A stretch of 64,000 nt of DNA from Lantana camara (GCA_037501455.1 CM074862.1:78642501-78706500); one strand, 5' to 3'. Shown: positions 18,251-31,235, numbered from the stretch's first letter. Made by a program: numbers and translations. The notes: generated from the sequence alone by a model not told the origin.

Positions 18251-21181
18251 TTAATCTCCTCTTGCAATTAAAGTAAGCAAGAAATCCCTATAGTTTCCAT
18301 TGGCGAGATCTTCAATTTTCTTGGGAAGATTGACACCATATTTTGTACAATATTCTTCTTTGATTTGCCTCATATCCACATCCGCCCTCGTGACAATTAC
18401 TCTAGTCACGGCTTCTTTTGTGAGCTCATCCACATTGTACCTCAATGATGCTTCCAAAACCTAATACATTCCATTATGGAAATTTTAGTGTTAGGAATAA
18501 TTTATAAACATTTCCGTAAGGTTTAATATAATTAAAAAAAAAAAAAAAAAAAAAAACCTCATAGTTGATAAATTATGAAAGAAACTCGAAGTTTGAATAA
18601 ATGTTACGAAAAACACTCCCGACAAATTACAAAATATATGAGAATTGTTTTTCGTTATTAGGGATGGGTGTTTTAACTAGTTGTTATATGTAAGAATCGA
18701 ATTTTACCTCGCTAAAGTATGTCTCGGAAGTACATAAGCATTGAACAGCCTCTTTCAAACGCAATTCACCGGCCAAATCCTTTCCAAGAAACCAAGAAAA
18801 ATCAAGTTACAAACTCAAAAATCCAACTCTTTTGTACACTAACAAGTTGGGTAAAAAAAGGGGGTTCTTGATTTCTTACCTCATCTAAGAAGTTGCCACT
18901 AATTTCCTTGTAATGGTTGTAAAGAGACTTGAGATGAAGCTTACTCCTTGTAGATAATATCCTCACAATCTCATAATCATCTATAAGATCCTTCTCAGGA
19001 GCACCTCCATTTATCGCACCTGCAATGGTCTTCGCCTCTAACTTTGCAACTTCATCATTCAATTTTGGGCCCTCATAACGGTATGAGCTCAATAGTGCAA
19101 CCAAAAGCTGCATCTCCAACAAACAGACTTTCCCATTTAGCCCACGACCCCTAATTTCTTGTTTTATTTATTTTTTTTCTATTACACTTCTTTAATAGTG
19201 AAATATGCTATCAAACAAATGAAATGTATGTTATGAACAAGTTCTTTCCCTCAAAATAAAAAATATAAAAATTATAAAAATAAAGTATCATATATGGATT
19301 GTCAAATATATCAATAAACTATTGATCCTGTCATGGTTAACTTTGATTCGTAGATGCATTAGTTATTATCATATTTTTTATGACATGTTATTCAAGAGGT
19401 GGAGTTGGTAACCTTTTTCTCGGGAGTATGAACATGAAACGCGACATCTTCCTCGATGGAGTGATCGAAGAGCGAGTGATAAGCTCTTCGTGCTCCTAAT
19501 AACTCTTCGGATGTCCTTGTACATGCAATTTCTATGAGGACACTATATCGAGGACCCTTATACAATGACTCCCTCAACAATCGGGCGTCCCTCTCCCATG
19601 GATGCATCGTCCATAGCACGATTGCGTCCTGAAATAAGTATAAATTACCATCATTAGTTACTTTGATCTCTTAGATGGAAAGATCTCATTTTGGCGGTGC
19701 TTCAATAGGAAAGTTATAGTCATGCTCCATTCAATCGAATTAAATCAAATCAAATTAATGTTAATTTGTTATTTTTTCTTAATTTTACAGTCATAACAAG
19801 TGTAAATTATTCATCTCTCATTACACTAGTTTAGTCAAATCAAATTTTGGCCACGAACAAAATCATATTTTAAAAGCTAAGGGTAAATCAAGAAGTTGTG
19901 AATTTGTACTTATTTCTCCAAATATAGGGACTTTAAAGCATGGTTTTATCAAATAAATTAATCCCCTAACTCAAACAAATATCAAAATTATTTACCTTGA
20001 AACGAAGAAACTCATGGCGAAGCTGCGAGATATGGCGATCGTCCCACCTCTCAAACTGACGTTCGTCTTCGATGAAGAAATCACGACTGCCTTTTCTGAA
20101 ACTTTGCCTTTGCTCGGGATGCCAATTCCCCAAAATCGATATGAATGCATTCTCATCAACACCAAGTCCTACTCCCAAAAAAAAAAATTAATTACAAAAT
20201 AAATAAATTATGTAAATTGAAAATTATTCAATGTGAAACAAAATTCTCTTGAAAACAACCCTCCTAATCTATATATATTATTTTATAAGTGTAAAGAGGT
20301 TTTTGATATAGTAATAAACTGATGACTGATCAAACTACTCTCCACGAATCAATATTAAGTAAACATAATAGTAATTAAATACGTAAATTCACAAAATTAC
20401 TTATTTGTTATATCTTTTTTAGTCCTATCTATATTCAATATTCACTATTTTCTCTTTCTTCTAACTTTACAAAGATTCTTTTTTCGTTCTGTCTTTTTTA
20501 ACATATGCACTCTTTAATCTCTATACGTATTTCATTATTTTATATGTTCATTACTAATATAATTTTATTTATTTTAATGTTTTATCTGTTTAATAGTATT
20601 AGTTCAATAAAATATTTCAAATAGTGATAAAAAAATATATATATATTTTTTTACATTCACACACCCATGGAGCGTGCCTTGTTGGCTTGTCCATAACGAT
20701 TATAGGACAAAAATCCATTCATATCGTGTTTGATGCAAAACTCAAACAATGAGAAAGATCATAGAAAAGGGAAGAGACAAAAACAAAAAAGTATATATAA
20801 TAATATTAATTTATATTATTATATATACATAAAATTTTTTCAATTCAACTACTTAATATATTGTAGCAATTGTAGCGTTCAAAGACCCCGTATAAAGTGC
20901 ATTGTTAGAAAAACTTGAATTTGACTGCATCACACATACATTTTTACAAGAAATTAACTGTAAAAATTGTTAAAGAAAATTATATTTGAGGAACTTCTGG
21001 TCCTAACATAATGATTATGAAGATACGAAAAGTACATGATTATATATGCTTAATTCGTAGGGAATAAATTGTTTTAGTTTTATCAAATTTGAGGGGAAAA
21101 TGAAGAGAGGAAATATAAATGAGAAAAATATTTACCTGAGAAAGCTTTATTGAGAGATCCAAGCTCGTCTGAGGCTGCCAT
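18251..21181 (-). CDS. ANN4: Annexin D4-like protein, six exons
   Basis: Exons on the minus strand: 21181-21136, 20168-19996, 19628-19413, 19107-18880, 18779-18708 and 18460-18251. All introns are GT-AG and the phases agree, giving 314 residues; Arabidopsis ANN4 is of about this size. Four annexin repeats are visible. Repeat I has GLGVDE (residues 16-21), a near-consensus type II calcium site with D58/D59 downstream. Repeat II has MHPWERDARL and RRAYHSLFD. Repeat III has LLSSYRYEG and ILSTRSKLHL. Repeat IV has VTRVIVTRAD and GNYRDFLLTL, but no GxGTDE. Loss of calcium ligands in repeats II-IV is usual in this subfamily. Annexins bind acidic membrane lipids with calcium; the Arabidopsis relative acts in drought and salt responses. 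The start ATG fits the usual short N-terminus. Confidence 0.93.
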
Positions 21182-21273
21182 TGATGAGACTTTTGTTGTC
21201 TGTTTTTAAAAGAATTTTTTCCAGAGGTTTTTGGCTATGTTTGAAGATGGTGGTGATGGTCATGAGTCATGAC

Positions 21274-21283
21274 ATATTTATAC
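21274..21283 (-). promoter_or_regulatory. TATA box of ANN4-like gene
   Basis: The minus strand reads GTATAAATAT about 95 bases before the ATG at 21181. The intervening sequence fits a leader of about 60 bases. Confidence 0.6.
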
Positions 21284-21387
21284 GTAGTTTTGAGGTTATT
21301 TTAGGTATCTCTGGTATAATTTTGGATCATTAAATGCTGTAAAGACAGAATTGCCCCAGTGAAATGGGGATATGGCGGTCAAGTCCC

Positions 21388-21597
21388 AATGGGTTGTGAT
21401 TAATGGAATGAATTCATCTATACTCTCACTATATTAGTATATTATTATATTATGCCAAATTATTATATTAAGTGAGAGAGTCAGAGAATCGATAGCCAAC
21501 CAACTGGGGTTGTGATTAATAGAATTAATCCATCTATATTGTTCTTATACTATTATATTATACCAGATTATTATATTAAGTCAAAGAGTCAGATAGT
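21388..21597. repeat. Imperfect tandem duplication, about 110 bp
   Basis: Two copies (21388-21498 and 21501-21597) share GGTTGTGATTAAT, CATCTATA, TATTATATTAAGT and AGAGTCAGA in the same order. They lie just upstream of the ANN4 promoter. The unit has no known function. Confidence 0.7.
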
Positions 21598-21600
21598 TAA

Positions 21601-21710
21601 TTAGAGTTGGTTCAAGTGATTCGATGATTCTTTCTTGAATATAATGATCCGAGTTCGAATTTGTAACCATTTGTGAGTGTACGTTAAAAAAAATAATAAT
21701 AAATTCAAAT
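21601..21710 (+). repeat. tRNA-derived SINE, family copy 1
   Basis: A box-like GTTGGTTCAAGTG near 21606 and B box GAGTTCGAATT near 21651 match an RNA polymerase III internal promoter. A GTGAGTGTACG segment and an A-rich tail (AAAAAAAATAATAATAA) follow. The same body is found at 25193-25300 and 29138-29240 (both minus) and, more diverged, at 27245-27350. Confidence 0.6.
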
Positions 21711-21913
21711 AATAACAATTTTGGTTTTTTAGACTCTTCAACTCTTTTATTTTCTTTTTATTTATTTATTTGTTTCATCGTTTTGTTCTCTTTTTTTTTT
21801 CTTCTGTGTCTTGTAGCACTTGAAGTAGATCTTCTCAAATTTTCTTTTCTCTTACTCACATTTCATTTCTTTTATATATTTTTTCCCCTCATATTTTATG
21901 TTATTTATTTATT

Positions 21914-22751
21914 GGATAATTAATGAACAATCCCTAGTATACATCAATACTTTTCCTAAACCCCCAATTGGTTTTTTATATGTTTTAAGAACCAATTATT
22001 CATGAAAGTTTTTCTAAACCCTCTATTTCGCGTAAAAAGACTAAAATACCCTTAATAAAATATGAGAAATTACCCTCAATGCCCCTTTTTTCTTCTTCCC
22101 TTTTTTTCTTTTTTTCCTTTTCTTCTCTGCTGTGTTTTTCATTGAAAAACGCAGGCTTCCGGCCGAGACTCCGGCGCCGTCTCCGGCCACTTTCCGGAGA
22201 CGGGAGCTATGTGTTTTTACTCGAAACCTGTAAATTTTCAATAGAAAATGGAAAATGGGTCTCTCATTTTCGGCGATATTTTTCGACATTTTTTGTATGG
22301 ATCTTGAAGATCTCGACACGAAGAATCCATTGCAATTGAAGGAATCGATTTTCGTTAAGCGGTTTGAGAGTTATGGACGTTTTCTTTTTAGATCTGAAAT
22401 TGGGGACAAATGGCTTGTGATTTTGAAAAATTAATCGAAGATATGGAACGAGGACGAGGAGTACGTCCCCGATAAAATTTTCGGGATTTTTTGGACCACC
22501 GCCGGCCACCGGCTGTCCGGTGGTGGCGGCGGCGGCGCTCCGGCGAAATGAAGGATGAAGGAGATGATGAAGAAGATGAAGTGTGGAGGAAGAAAAAAGA
22601 GTGTGGACAAAGTAAAAAAATAGGGATAAAATAGACTTTTTAGGTGATTACTGATTGGGGGGTTTAAGAAAAGTGTGTGATATATTAGAGATATGAAATG
22701 TATAAAATTTGAATTGGGGGGTTTTGAATAAGTATTAGGGATATTTGGTCC
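21914..22751. mobile_element. Small non-autonomous TIR element with GC-rich core
   Basis: The left end (CAATCCCTAGTATAC...AAACCCCCAATTGG) and the reverse complement of the right end (TATCCCTAATACTTATTC.AAACCCCCCAATTC) are imperfect inverted repeats over about 60-100 bases. The core is GC-rich with coding-like CCGGC blocks (22160-22200 and 22498-22550) that contrast with the AT-rich surroundings. It may have captured part of a gene. No clear target duplication is seen, and both flanks are TTTATTTATT-rich. It could be Mutator-like. Confidence 0.5.
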
Positions 22752-22769
22752 TTTTAAAAAATTGGCTCT

Positions 22770-25190
22770 TTATTTATTTATGTATCATAATTTAATAATT
22801 ATATTGAAAAATAATTATAAAATATATATTAATATGAAAATTAATATCAATATATTTAAATAGTGTAGTTACTAGTTATTCAATGATATTTGCATCCCAA
22901 TCCCGAGTTACGTTACGTCTACTCTAATATAAAATGGAAGAGAAACAGAAAATTAATTAAGGGGGTGACTAAATTTAATTATCTTTAAGAACAATTAAAT
23001 GAAACAAAACTGATTAGTTGAAAAGCAAGAAATAAAATAACATTTGATTCATTTTAATTAATGTTGATATTAAATAATAGTTCATATATATTCTCTTGAA
23101 TACTAATTTATTCCTTTTTAATAAAATGTTATAAATAAGTTAATAACGTCCTTTAATTTTAATATTAGCATAATTAATTTGATATATGCTCTACCATTAT
23201 TATGAAGAAAAATAAGGACCAAAACCTAAATTATTTTCTTAGGAACTGTTTTTCACTTTGAAGGTTGTACCATCAATTAGGGAAAATAATTACAAAACCT
23301 AACAATGAGGTGATGTCTATTCACATTGAATTTCTTTCTCTTTTAACATATGAAATCAAAAATGTAAGTATCTTTGTAATCATGGACATTACAAAACCTA
23401 ACAGGCTAACAATGAGGTGATGTCTATTCAGTATTCACATTGAATTTCTTTTTCTTTCTACATATGAACTCAAAATTGTAAGCAACTTTGTAACAATGGA
23501 GAGTCGAGGGGCATGGGTAGCCCCTCACTCCTAAATTTTAAATTTATTTATTTATATATATATATATTTTTAAAATATTTATAATTTTATCCCTTTGAAT
23601 TAAAATTTTTATCTCCTTTATTTTTTGTATTTCAATTTTTGATCTCCTTATATTAAATCCTAACTCCGTCTTTATTTATAATGATAAGGTCATCCATAAT
23701 TCCATACTCTACCTCGATGCACTAATGCGAGATGGGGTCAAACAATATGAGTTTTCTTAAAATAGGGATCATTGTTTGTTTCAAATATTTATAATGAGAT
23801 TTGAAGTTGTGATCTATTTAATCGTCTCGTCAAACAATATTAGTTTAGCCTAACTTAACCGAAAAACTATTTAATAAAATGTGAAGATTATATTGCTCAA
23901 ATATTTAGGTAATAAACTATGATGCACGGATGCTTCTAAAAATATCATTTTGCCGTGTCGTGTCGGACACTCACGTGAAAAATTCAAAAAAAAAATCCGT
24001 GTCGTGTCGGTATCGTCGTATCCGTATTCATGCATACTAGGTAATAAATTATTTATTATTTGATCGAGCTAGGTGGGAAGGATTAACACTCCCAAACGCT
24101 CATACTCCAATAAATCAAGATTCAATTTACAGTTTGAAAGTTAAATGCAACATATAGCTTGACCTGAAACATATTACATAATACGCGTCTATCCTCAATG
24201 TTTATCTTTCACATTTTGTAATTTTAATTCCTCATATTATACATATATTTTTTCAATCTAGTGCCCTCCCGTAAAATTGTGACTCTGCTTCTCGCTCCAT
24301 GAAGTCATAATATGTGATCCAAATTAAAAGTGCGATTGTTTATAATTAAAAGACTTTAAGATAATGTCGATTTTATTTACAATTACCATATATATATTCA
24401 TTATTTTTTCAATCAATTATCAATTATTTACCTTTTGTTTTATTCAGTTGGAATTTCATATTCGTTGGAATTTATTAGAGATTGACCCACTAGTCCATTT
24501 GGTACCAGTCTACCAGACATAGTGTGTAAGTGTGATAAACATGTTTAAAAAAAAAAGCATTGGACCTATCGCTCATAATGCGAAATAATTAAACAGCTGT
24601 TTGATGTTACATATGTAAGATTTTTATTAGTCGTTTTCATAATAAAATATAATTTTAATTTTGTTTTGGTATATATGAGGTAAACTGGCATGACTATGAG
24701 CTATATTTTCAACATATCTTCAAATATTTTAGGTCAGATATACTTCGTCGGTCAATCTTATATTGGAACATATACCATTAATGATTAATTAATCCAAGAA
24801 AATACTAAAATTCTTCTCCTTTTAATTATATTTAACTAAAAAGAAGGCGGGTGGGCGTGGGTGATATGTGAGAAAATTGCAAATTTTCTTGTAGGAAATG
24901 ATTTTGTATATATTCTAAAGCAATTTTCTGAGATTTTGGAGTTAATTAAGAATAGGTATTTATTTTAATTATTGAGGTATTATGTGTGTAGCATAAGATA
25001 AATGTTCCATCCATATCTAGATTGATTACAAGGCGCTTAATATAATAAGCAATTCAAAATAAGTTACTGAATAACTATCTCGTCAAAAAGTTTAAGCTAT
25101 TGGGGATTAATTTCTTTTGGTTGAACTTGAACATTGCATGTGGATAATTTCTTTTAAAGAGAAATGGTAACAATGAGGTCTTCACTTCAT
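22770..25190. other. AT-rich intergenic spacer with small repeats
   Basis: No gene is recognisable. It holds a duplicated block (23289-23500), a short block near 23935-24045 with repeated CGTGTCGTGTCGG that looks like an interspersed repeat remnant, and A/T homopolymer runs. Short open frames are not supported. Confidence 0.5.
23289..23500. repeat. Tandem duplication, about 100 bp
   Basis: The block from TACAAAACCTAAC through ATGAGGTGATGTCTATTCA to TTTGTAA occurs twice (about 23289-23386 and 23388-23500). The second copy has small insertions (GGCTAAC, GTATTCA). Confidence 0.8.
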
Positions 25191-25192
25191 AT

Positions 25193-25300
25193 TTTTTTTT
25201 ATTTTTAAACACACACCACTATGTCTATAGAAATTCGAACTTGAGTTATTGTTTTGAAAAAACAACCCTTTAACCACTTCAATTAATCTTTATCGACATC
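25193..25300 (-). repeat. tRNA-derived SINE, family copy 2
   Basis: On the minus strand the body reads TTGAAGTGGTTAAAGGGTTG, then TCAAGTTCGAATTTC (B box) and a GTGTGTGTTTAAAAA tail. It shares order and wording with the copies at 21601 and 29138. Confidence 0.6.
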
Positions 25301-27240
25301 TTAACTATATAACCTATTTTGTCTAAACTCTGATATCATAAAGATCAACTCATCTAAAAATTTAAGATGCTAGATGTTAGATATTTGAATATTTGAACAT
25401 GTATAGTTTGTAAATACTCAATTATTGATTCTGCATTTCAATCCTCTATTCTTTGATTAAAAAGCAAATCATGGTCTAAGACAGCTTAAGACATGCTAAA
25501 CACGTTCTACTTTGTTGTTAACCCTAAAACAAAATGCTTGATTGTTAGACGTGTGAGAATCGCATCTGATCTTTTGATTTCGCATAAATTCCTGTAATAT
25601 AATATGGTTTTCCTTTGTTTTTTTCTTCTCATAATTAATTATTATTCCTTTTTCTTTTCTTTCCACAAGGCCATATGAAGCCACGATCAGGTTGTGTAGA
25701 TTTCGACTGATTTATATATATATTAAATGAAAAGAACATTTCTTGAAGAGGCTTTCTATAAAGAGGCATCTTCTTTATAATAAAATTATGAATTTAAATT
25801 ATAAAGTTATAATGTTAGTGATAAATTTGATATTTTATTTTTATTTTAAATCATTTAACTAAGTGATTGAATGTAATACGCCATTTAATTAACAAACAAA
25901 CTATTTCGAAAATTTCAAATATTTGATTGAAAACTGGTTAGTTAAATCCATTTGTGTTTGCTTCAATATGAAGCATTTGACTTGTAAAGGAGCACGAGTG
26001 CCAACTCTGATTAATGTTGATGAATATGTAATGAAGATGTGAAGATAATCTTCGGACAGCACAGCTTGATCATAACTAAGATTTGTTTCTTTTATCTTTG
26101 ACATACTATATCATCTAACTCCTTTTTCTTTATAGGTTGTTATAGATTGGAGTAATGTCGAATCATTAAATTATAAAATTATATTTATTCATAATGATCG
26201 TGTATTACTTTAAAAATTTAAATAGAATGTCATTTAATCGTTAAATTACACTAGTTTACTGTGTAATTTACCTAATTATTTTGACGATATTTAGCTGAGT
26301 CTAGGATAGACAGAAAGGTTTCAATGAGAACACAAATTTTAGTCTATTATTATTATTTTTTTTTTCCCCCATTAATCACAAAGGGAATTAAAGAAAGTGG
26401 TTTATTATATATGAATATTTTACAGGTGACAATCCACTACGAAATGACGCGTATCATTATCCTACGTGTATAAAATATTTTCTGCCACATCAGAATAAAT
26501 CAATATCTGGCAGCCATTTGTGTCCCTAGTGTCAGCAAAATTTTTGAAATCAACGAGAATTTCAATCAAACATCTGCATTAAATTGTAGGATTTTTATTA
26601 TCAAAGTAATTTTTTTGTAATCGGAGTTTTAGGTCAACTCTACAAGTCAATAATTCCATAGATTAATAATTCTGATCCAAATGACGTCTGATCTCACGAT
26701 TTTTAAGCTGTCTTAAACCTAAAATTTTCTGAATAAGATTTAGTCTACTGTTTTAATTAATTTGATTTTGGACAGCTAATCTAGTTTGGAGTTTGGGCCA
26801 TATATTATCTTGAAGATTCTAACCACTTGATAAGCACGTTTTTGTTTGTTTATGCGAACGTTCTTGATAATCGGTGGGCATGTAAGAATGCCAAATTGTA
26901 ATAATTTAATATAGTGAAATATGAATCCTTTTTTTTTTTAATTTCTTTTGTCAATGTAGACGAAGTAGCTTTGAAAAAGCAAGTCATCACAGATTCACAG
27001 GACATCAAACTATTGAAATAATTGTCATTTATTCTCTGTCCTCGCATATACTTTTATCCTATATTATTTTAAATTTTAACTGAAAAAAGATGGATGCCAA
27101 AGAAAACAAAGCACATGCGACTGCACTGCACACGGATATAAAGTTATAAACTACAGACAAACACAATACTGGTACAGTAATCCAATTTTTTATTTAAAAT
27201 TTACTATATGGATGAACTGGGTATGAATTACAAATAAATA
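25301..27240. other. AT-rich intergenic spacer, nothing recognised
   Basis: Sequence between SINE copies. Frames of 60-70 codons occur on the minus strand (around 25496-25684, 25901-26104 and 26850-27047) but show no domain, splice support or codon bias. No terminal repeats were found. Confidence 0.45.
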
Positions 27241-27244
27241 CAGG

Positions 27245-27350
27245 CTAACAGGTGTAAGGTGTTGATCCAAGTAATTAATGAGTTCGTTCCCCACGATAAA
27301 GTTCTATGTTTGAATCTCATTTAAGTGTGTGTGTATTTAAAAAAAAACTT
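27245..27350 (+). repeat. tRNA-derived SINE, diverged copy 3
   Basis: GTTGATCCAAGTAATTAATGAG is followed by a B-box-like ATGTTTGAATCTC near 27308, then AAGTGTGTGTGTATTT and an A-run. The order matches the other copies; the B box is weaker. Confidence 0.5.
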
Positions 27351-27368
27351 CAAATAAATACACAAATG

Positions 27369-28260
27369 CTATGTTTTGAAACCCGGGCCGGACGTAGAAC
27401 CAGGACCTCTTACTGATTACTGGTTTTACTGGTTGGACCGGTCGGACCACCGATCGAACCGATATGACGTCATAATTATATTTAATATATATAAATATTA
27501 ATCATATTCAATTATATAATATTAAAATATTAATTAAAAATAATTAAATATAATTATAAATCACTTTAAACTATTTATTAATATTCAAATAACATCTCTA
27601 ATAATATAATTTCAAATCATAAATTTACAAGCATATAGATCAAATATTTACCAAATTAGTAATATAGATAAAAGATTGATTAAACAAATATCATAATTTT
27701 TATTTAACAAAAAAAAAATATCACAATTCACACATGTGTTTATATTTTTATAAATGTTATTATAAAAAATAAAATATTTTATATTATTAACCAAACTTAA
27801 ATTGAATTCTTTATTATCATATTTGTAGTCAAATTAATATTTTCTTCGGACTCAATTTTGAAATACTTTGTGAGCTTATTCTTTGAAGATTTATAAAAAT
27901 TTTACCGATGCAAACGAACAAAGGAAGGCAGTCCAGTGGTTGATGCTCTTCCATTCTAAATTGAGGGTTGTGGGTTCGAATATTGATTGCAACATATAAT
28001 TTGATTTTACAATTTTGAAAAAAATAAAAGGAAAAAGGAAAAATCCGGGCCAAACGGTCTGCTAAGCGGTCCGATCCGATTATTTAACCGGTTTTGATCC
28101 GGTTCTAAACGGGCCAGACTGGTTTTGATCCGGTTCTAAACGGGCCAGACTGGTTTATGGGGGAACTGGGTTTTGGGTGTCACCTGGACCGGATAGGCGG
28201 TCGGTCATCGGTCGAACCGGTCCGACCGGCCGATCCGATCCGGGTTTCCAAACATAGCCT
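27369..28260. mobile_element. hAT-like non-autonomous TIR element
   Basis: The ends CTATGTTTTGAAACCCGG (left) and, reverse-complemented, CTATGTTTGGAAACCCGG (right) form inverted repeats and are followed inward by GGCCGGA/GATCGGAT-rich blocks. The flanks CACAAATG (27361-27368) and GACAAATG (28261-28268) match at 7 of 8 positions, the duplication length used by hAT elements. No transposase is present. A 31-bp unit (GGTTTTGATCCGG...) is repeated in tandem at 28090-28151, and a SINE-like unit sits inside at about 27905-28015. Confidence 0.65.
27905..28015 (+). repeat. tRNA-like unit inside the hAT-like element
   Basis: An A-box-like GGCAGTCCAGTGGTTG near 27926 and GGGTTGTGGGTTCGAATATTG with a B box (GGGTTCGAAT) near 27970 are followed by an AT-rich tail. 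The sequence differs from the main SINE family of this window. It may be an independent SINE insertion. Confidence 0.45.
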
Positions 28261-28964
28261 GACAAATGATAAGTATAACTTTCTCTAAAATTAATATGTG
28301 AGAGTGTCCCCCATAAAATCTATTATATATAAATATTCAACCTGACATAACATGAAAAAATATTATCTTTTAAAGATAATTGTACATCACAACATTAATA
28401 TATTGTAGGCCTTTAAAGATGATAAATTTTTTTTTTGGTGGGACTTTAAAGATGATAAATAATTGTACATAGATAGGTCACTTTTGTCCGGGTTTTTATA
28501 ATTGCGCATATTCCCCACACAGGCACATACCATCATTCCGTGACTTACGTCACTTACCAACAAACAAGTCTGACTGACAGTTCAAACATGTGATACATGT
28601 TTCTATTATATTATCCATATTCATACTTCAACATCATATTTTGTCGGATAATATAGGATAAATCCTTAATTGGATATCATATTTTTACTTAACTCCCTAT
28701 TTTAATAAAATATTATATAATTTTTACATAATATAGTATTTAAAATACCTTTCAAAATATGTTGTATAATTTTCACAAAATATAATACTAAAACGATCTA
28801 ATGCAATATTTATATCCTATTATGTTGTATAATTTTATGGGGAGTAAAGTAAAAATATTCCAAACTGATGGGGAGTTATTTCAAATTGCCCCATCATATA
28901 TATATATATATATTACTCTCCCAAGATTTTTAGGGAAAAATTAAAGAAGATAAGGAATTTCTAC

Positions 28965-28965
<1 letters not shown>

Positions 28966-28999
<34 letters not shown>
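28966..28999. repeat. (AAT)n microsatellite
   Basis: About eleven AAT units in a row. A good length marker; no function inferred. Confidence 0.9.
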
Positions 29000-29001
<2 letters not shown>

Positions 29002-29137
29002 TACTATTATACTAATTGTCGGGGCATATAAAAATCATTTTGTGTCTTGAACTATTGGATTATTTTCTTTTATGCCCTTAGAGTAACTCTTTTAATGTTA
29101 TTTATTTATTTATTTAATTATTTTACGTATTCTCTTA

Positions 29138-29240
29138 TTTTTTTAAAACAAACACTCAGAAGTGGCTACAAGGATTCGCACTTGGGTCATTATCTTGAAT
29201 AAAGAATCCTTTAACCAGTTAAATCAATTTCTATTGGCTT
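29138..29240 (-). repeat. tRNA-derived SINE, family copy 4
   Basis: The minus strand has TTGATTTAACTGGTTAAAGG, then GACCCAAGTGCGAATCC (B box with one change), CTGAGTGTTTG and an A-rich end. It aligns with the copies at 25193 and 21601 in the same order of blocks. Confidence 0.6.
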
Positions 29241-29578
29241 TGTGTATTATCTTGTGACTTCAAATATTTTCTCTCACATCAAATTAAATCCTTTTCTTTC
29301 AATAACTTTTTTATATTATTATTATTATTTCTTTTACTAATACTATGCCATCAAATTTATTTATCAATTAATAAAAAAAAAATTAATTTTAATACCTTTT
29401 AATGGTAATATTTTTTCTATACACATTGAACGTGTGTATTTACTAATAATAATAAAAGTTCTGAATTCTCGTGAATACGGATATTGTTTATTTTTTAATG
29501 TTAAATTCGATTCACTGCAAAAATAGTTTGTTATATATTTATTTGATAATTGATGTTAATCGTTTCCAATAATCATTA

Positions 29579-31202
29579 GGGTTAATTACACTTAGCCCCC
29601 AAATTAGATGGGATAATTACAATTCACCACCATTTTTAGATATAATTACAAATACCACCCTTCTTAAAAAATTTAATTACACTAAACCCCTAAAATGTTA
29701 GAATTCTGTTAAAAAATTGATGACATCAGCAAATTTTTTTATGAAAATCCGATAATACCCTTGTTGATTATAATCAACTTTTTTATTCCAATATTGCCCC
29801 TGGAATTAAATGTAATTACTTGTATTATTTTAGGGGTTGTGTGTAACTTTTTATGCCAATGTTTGCAACTGTATTTTTTTACAAAAACTACCCAATTAGC
29901 ATAAATAGTAAAATAAATATATATTTAATTTCAACAATAAATGGAGTGAGTTTCATTGCAATGATCAAATAATACAATCCGAGGAAGGAATCTTTAATCA
30001 CATATTGTTATTACTAGATACAACCATGACATAGCAACAACACAGAATCTGACTGCTACAAGATTAAATTTCGAAACCAACAAAGGTTGTGTTTTTTTAA
30101 AGTTCATATGTTAGAACCTAATGTTGATAAAGCCTGGAAATCATAAAAAATAAAAAAAAAACATCCGTGATTATAATGGCAACTTCTTGGACTCAATTTC
30201 TACTACATCTATTGTCTGTTCTTGTTTTTGATTCTCTTGTTGTCCTTGCTCTGCATCTTACTCAACTGCTGCAAGAAGACAAGAAACATGTTGAAGTCAA
30301 TATACCTTGTAAAGCAAGAAGATAAGAAACAAAATGATCTGAAAACCAAACCAAACGCTTGAATTTGAGACATAGGAACAATGACACAACAAGCCAGATT
30401 TTGGTTTGATCCACCTTCAAGTGAAACATGGTTTAGTAAATCAGATTTAGAATTCAAACAAATTTCGTTCTTAGTGAGGAACTCCCACAATGCAAACATT
30501 TGGCACTCCCTCATCTTAAATGTAAAGACACAAATTTTATTGAAATCCCATTTTTTTAATACCATCATAAAGGCACAATCTTTTTACTTTACTCCCAACA
30601 AGAACCCATATTCAGACGCATAATTACCAACCCTTTTGAGTTTTAACTATTAAGAACAAGAAGCCAAATTAATACAAACTTTATTGTTTTTAATCAATTT
30701 GGCCAATTAAAAGTCTTCTCAAATGAAAAGGATTAGTACTAACAAACTCATTTGACAGCCACAGAAAGTGACTCGAAGAAACCCCTCACCACATAACTTG
30801 TACAATTCAACCCCAGATACTGTTACTAAACCCATAAGCCTCCCCACAATCCTAGGGATCAAATACATCTCGTTCTTGTACATAAATACCTCTTTTAATT
30901 TCTGTTCTACCACCACTTAGAACTTAATCAAATGTTGTTCATTTTTCACTAAGGCAGAGAGAGGGGGGAGAGAGGAACCATGATGGTGGGAGAAGCGGTA
31001 GTCGAGGCGGAGTGGGCGGCGGATCTGGCATACTTTTGTAGGGAGAGAGACCGAAAGAGAGAAAGATGTGGGAGAACACCAGACGGCGATAGGCGGCAAC
31101 GGTGGTATCTCTGGAAAAAACGAGAGGGTTACAGAGAGAGAGAGAGAGAGAGAGAAGACGCCCTAGATAGATGAGGGATTTGGAAAACGGGATTTACCTG
31201 GA

Positions 31203-31235
<33 letters not shown>

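Noticed and set aside
25901..26104. Minus-strand 67-codon frame
   Set aside because: It lies in AT-rich spacer without splice sites, domain or codon signal.
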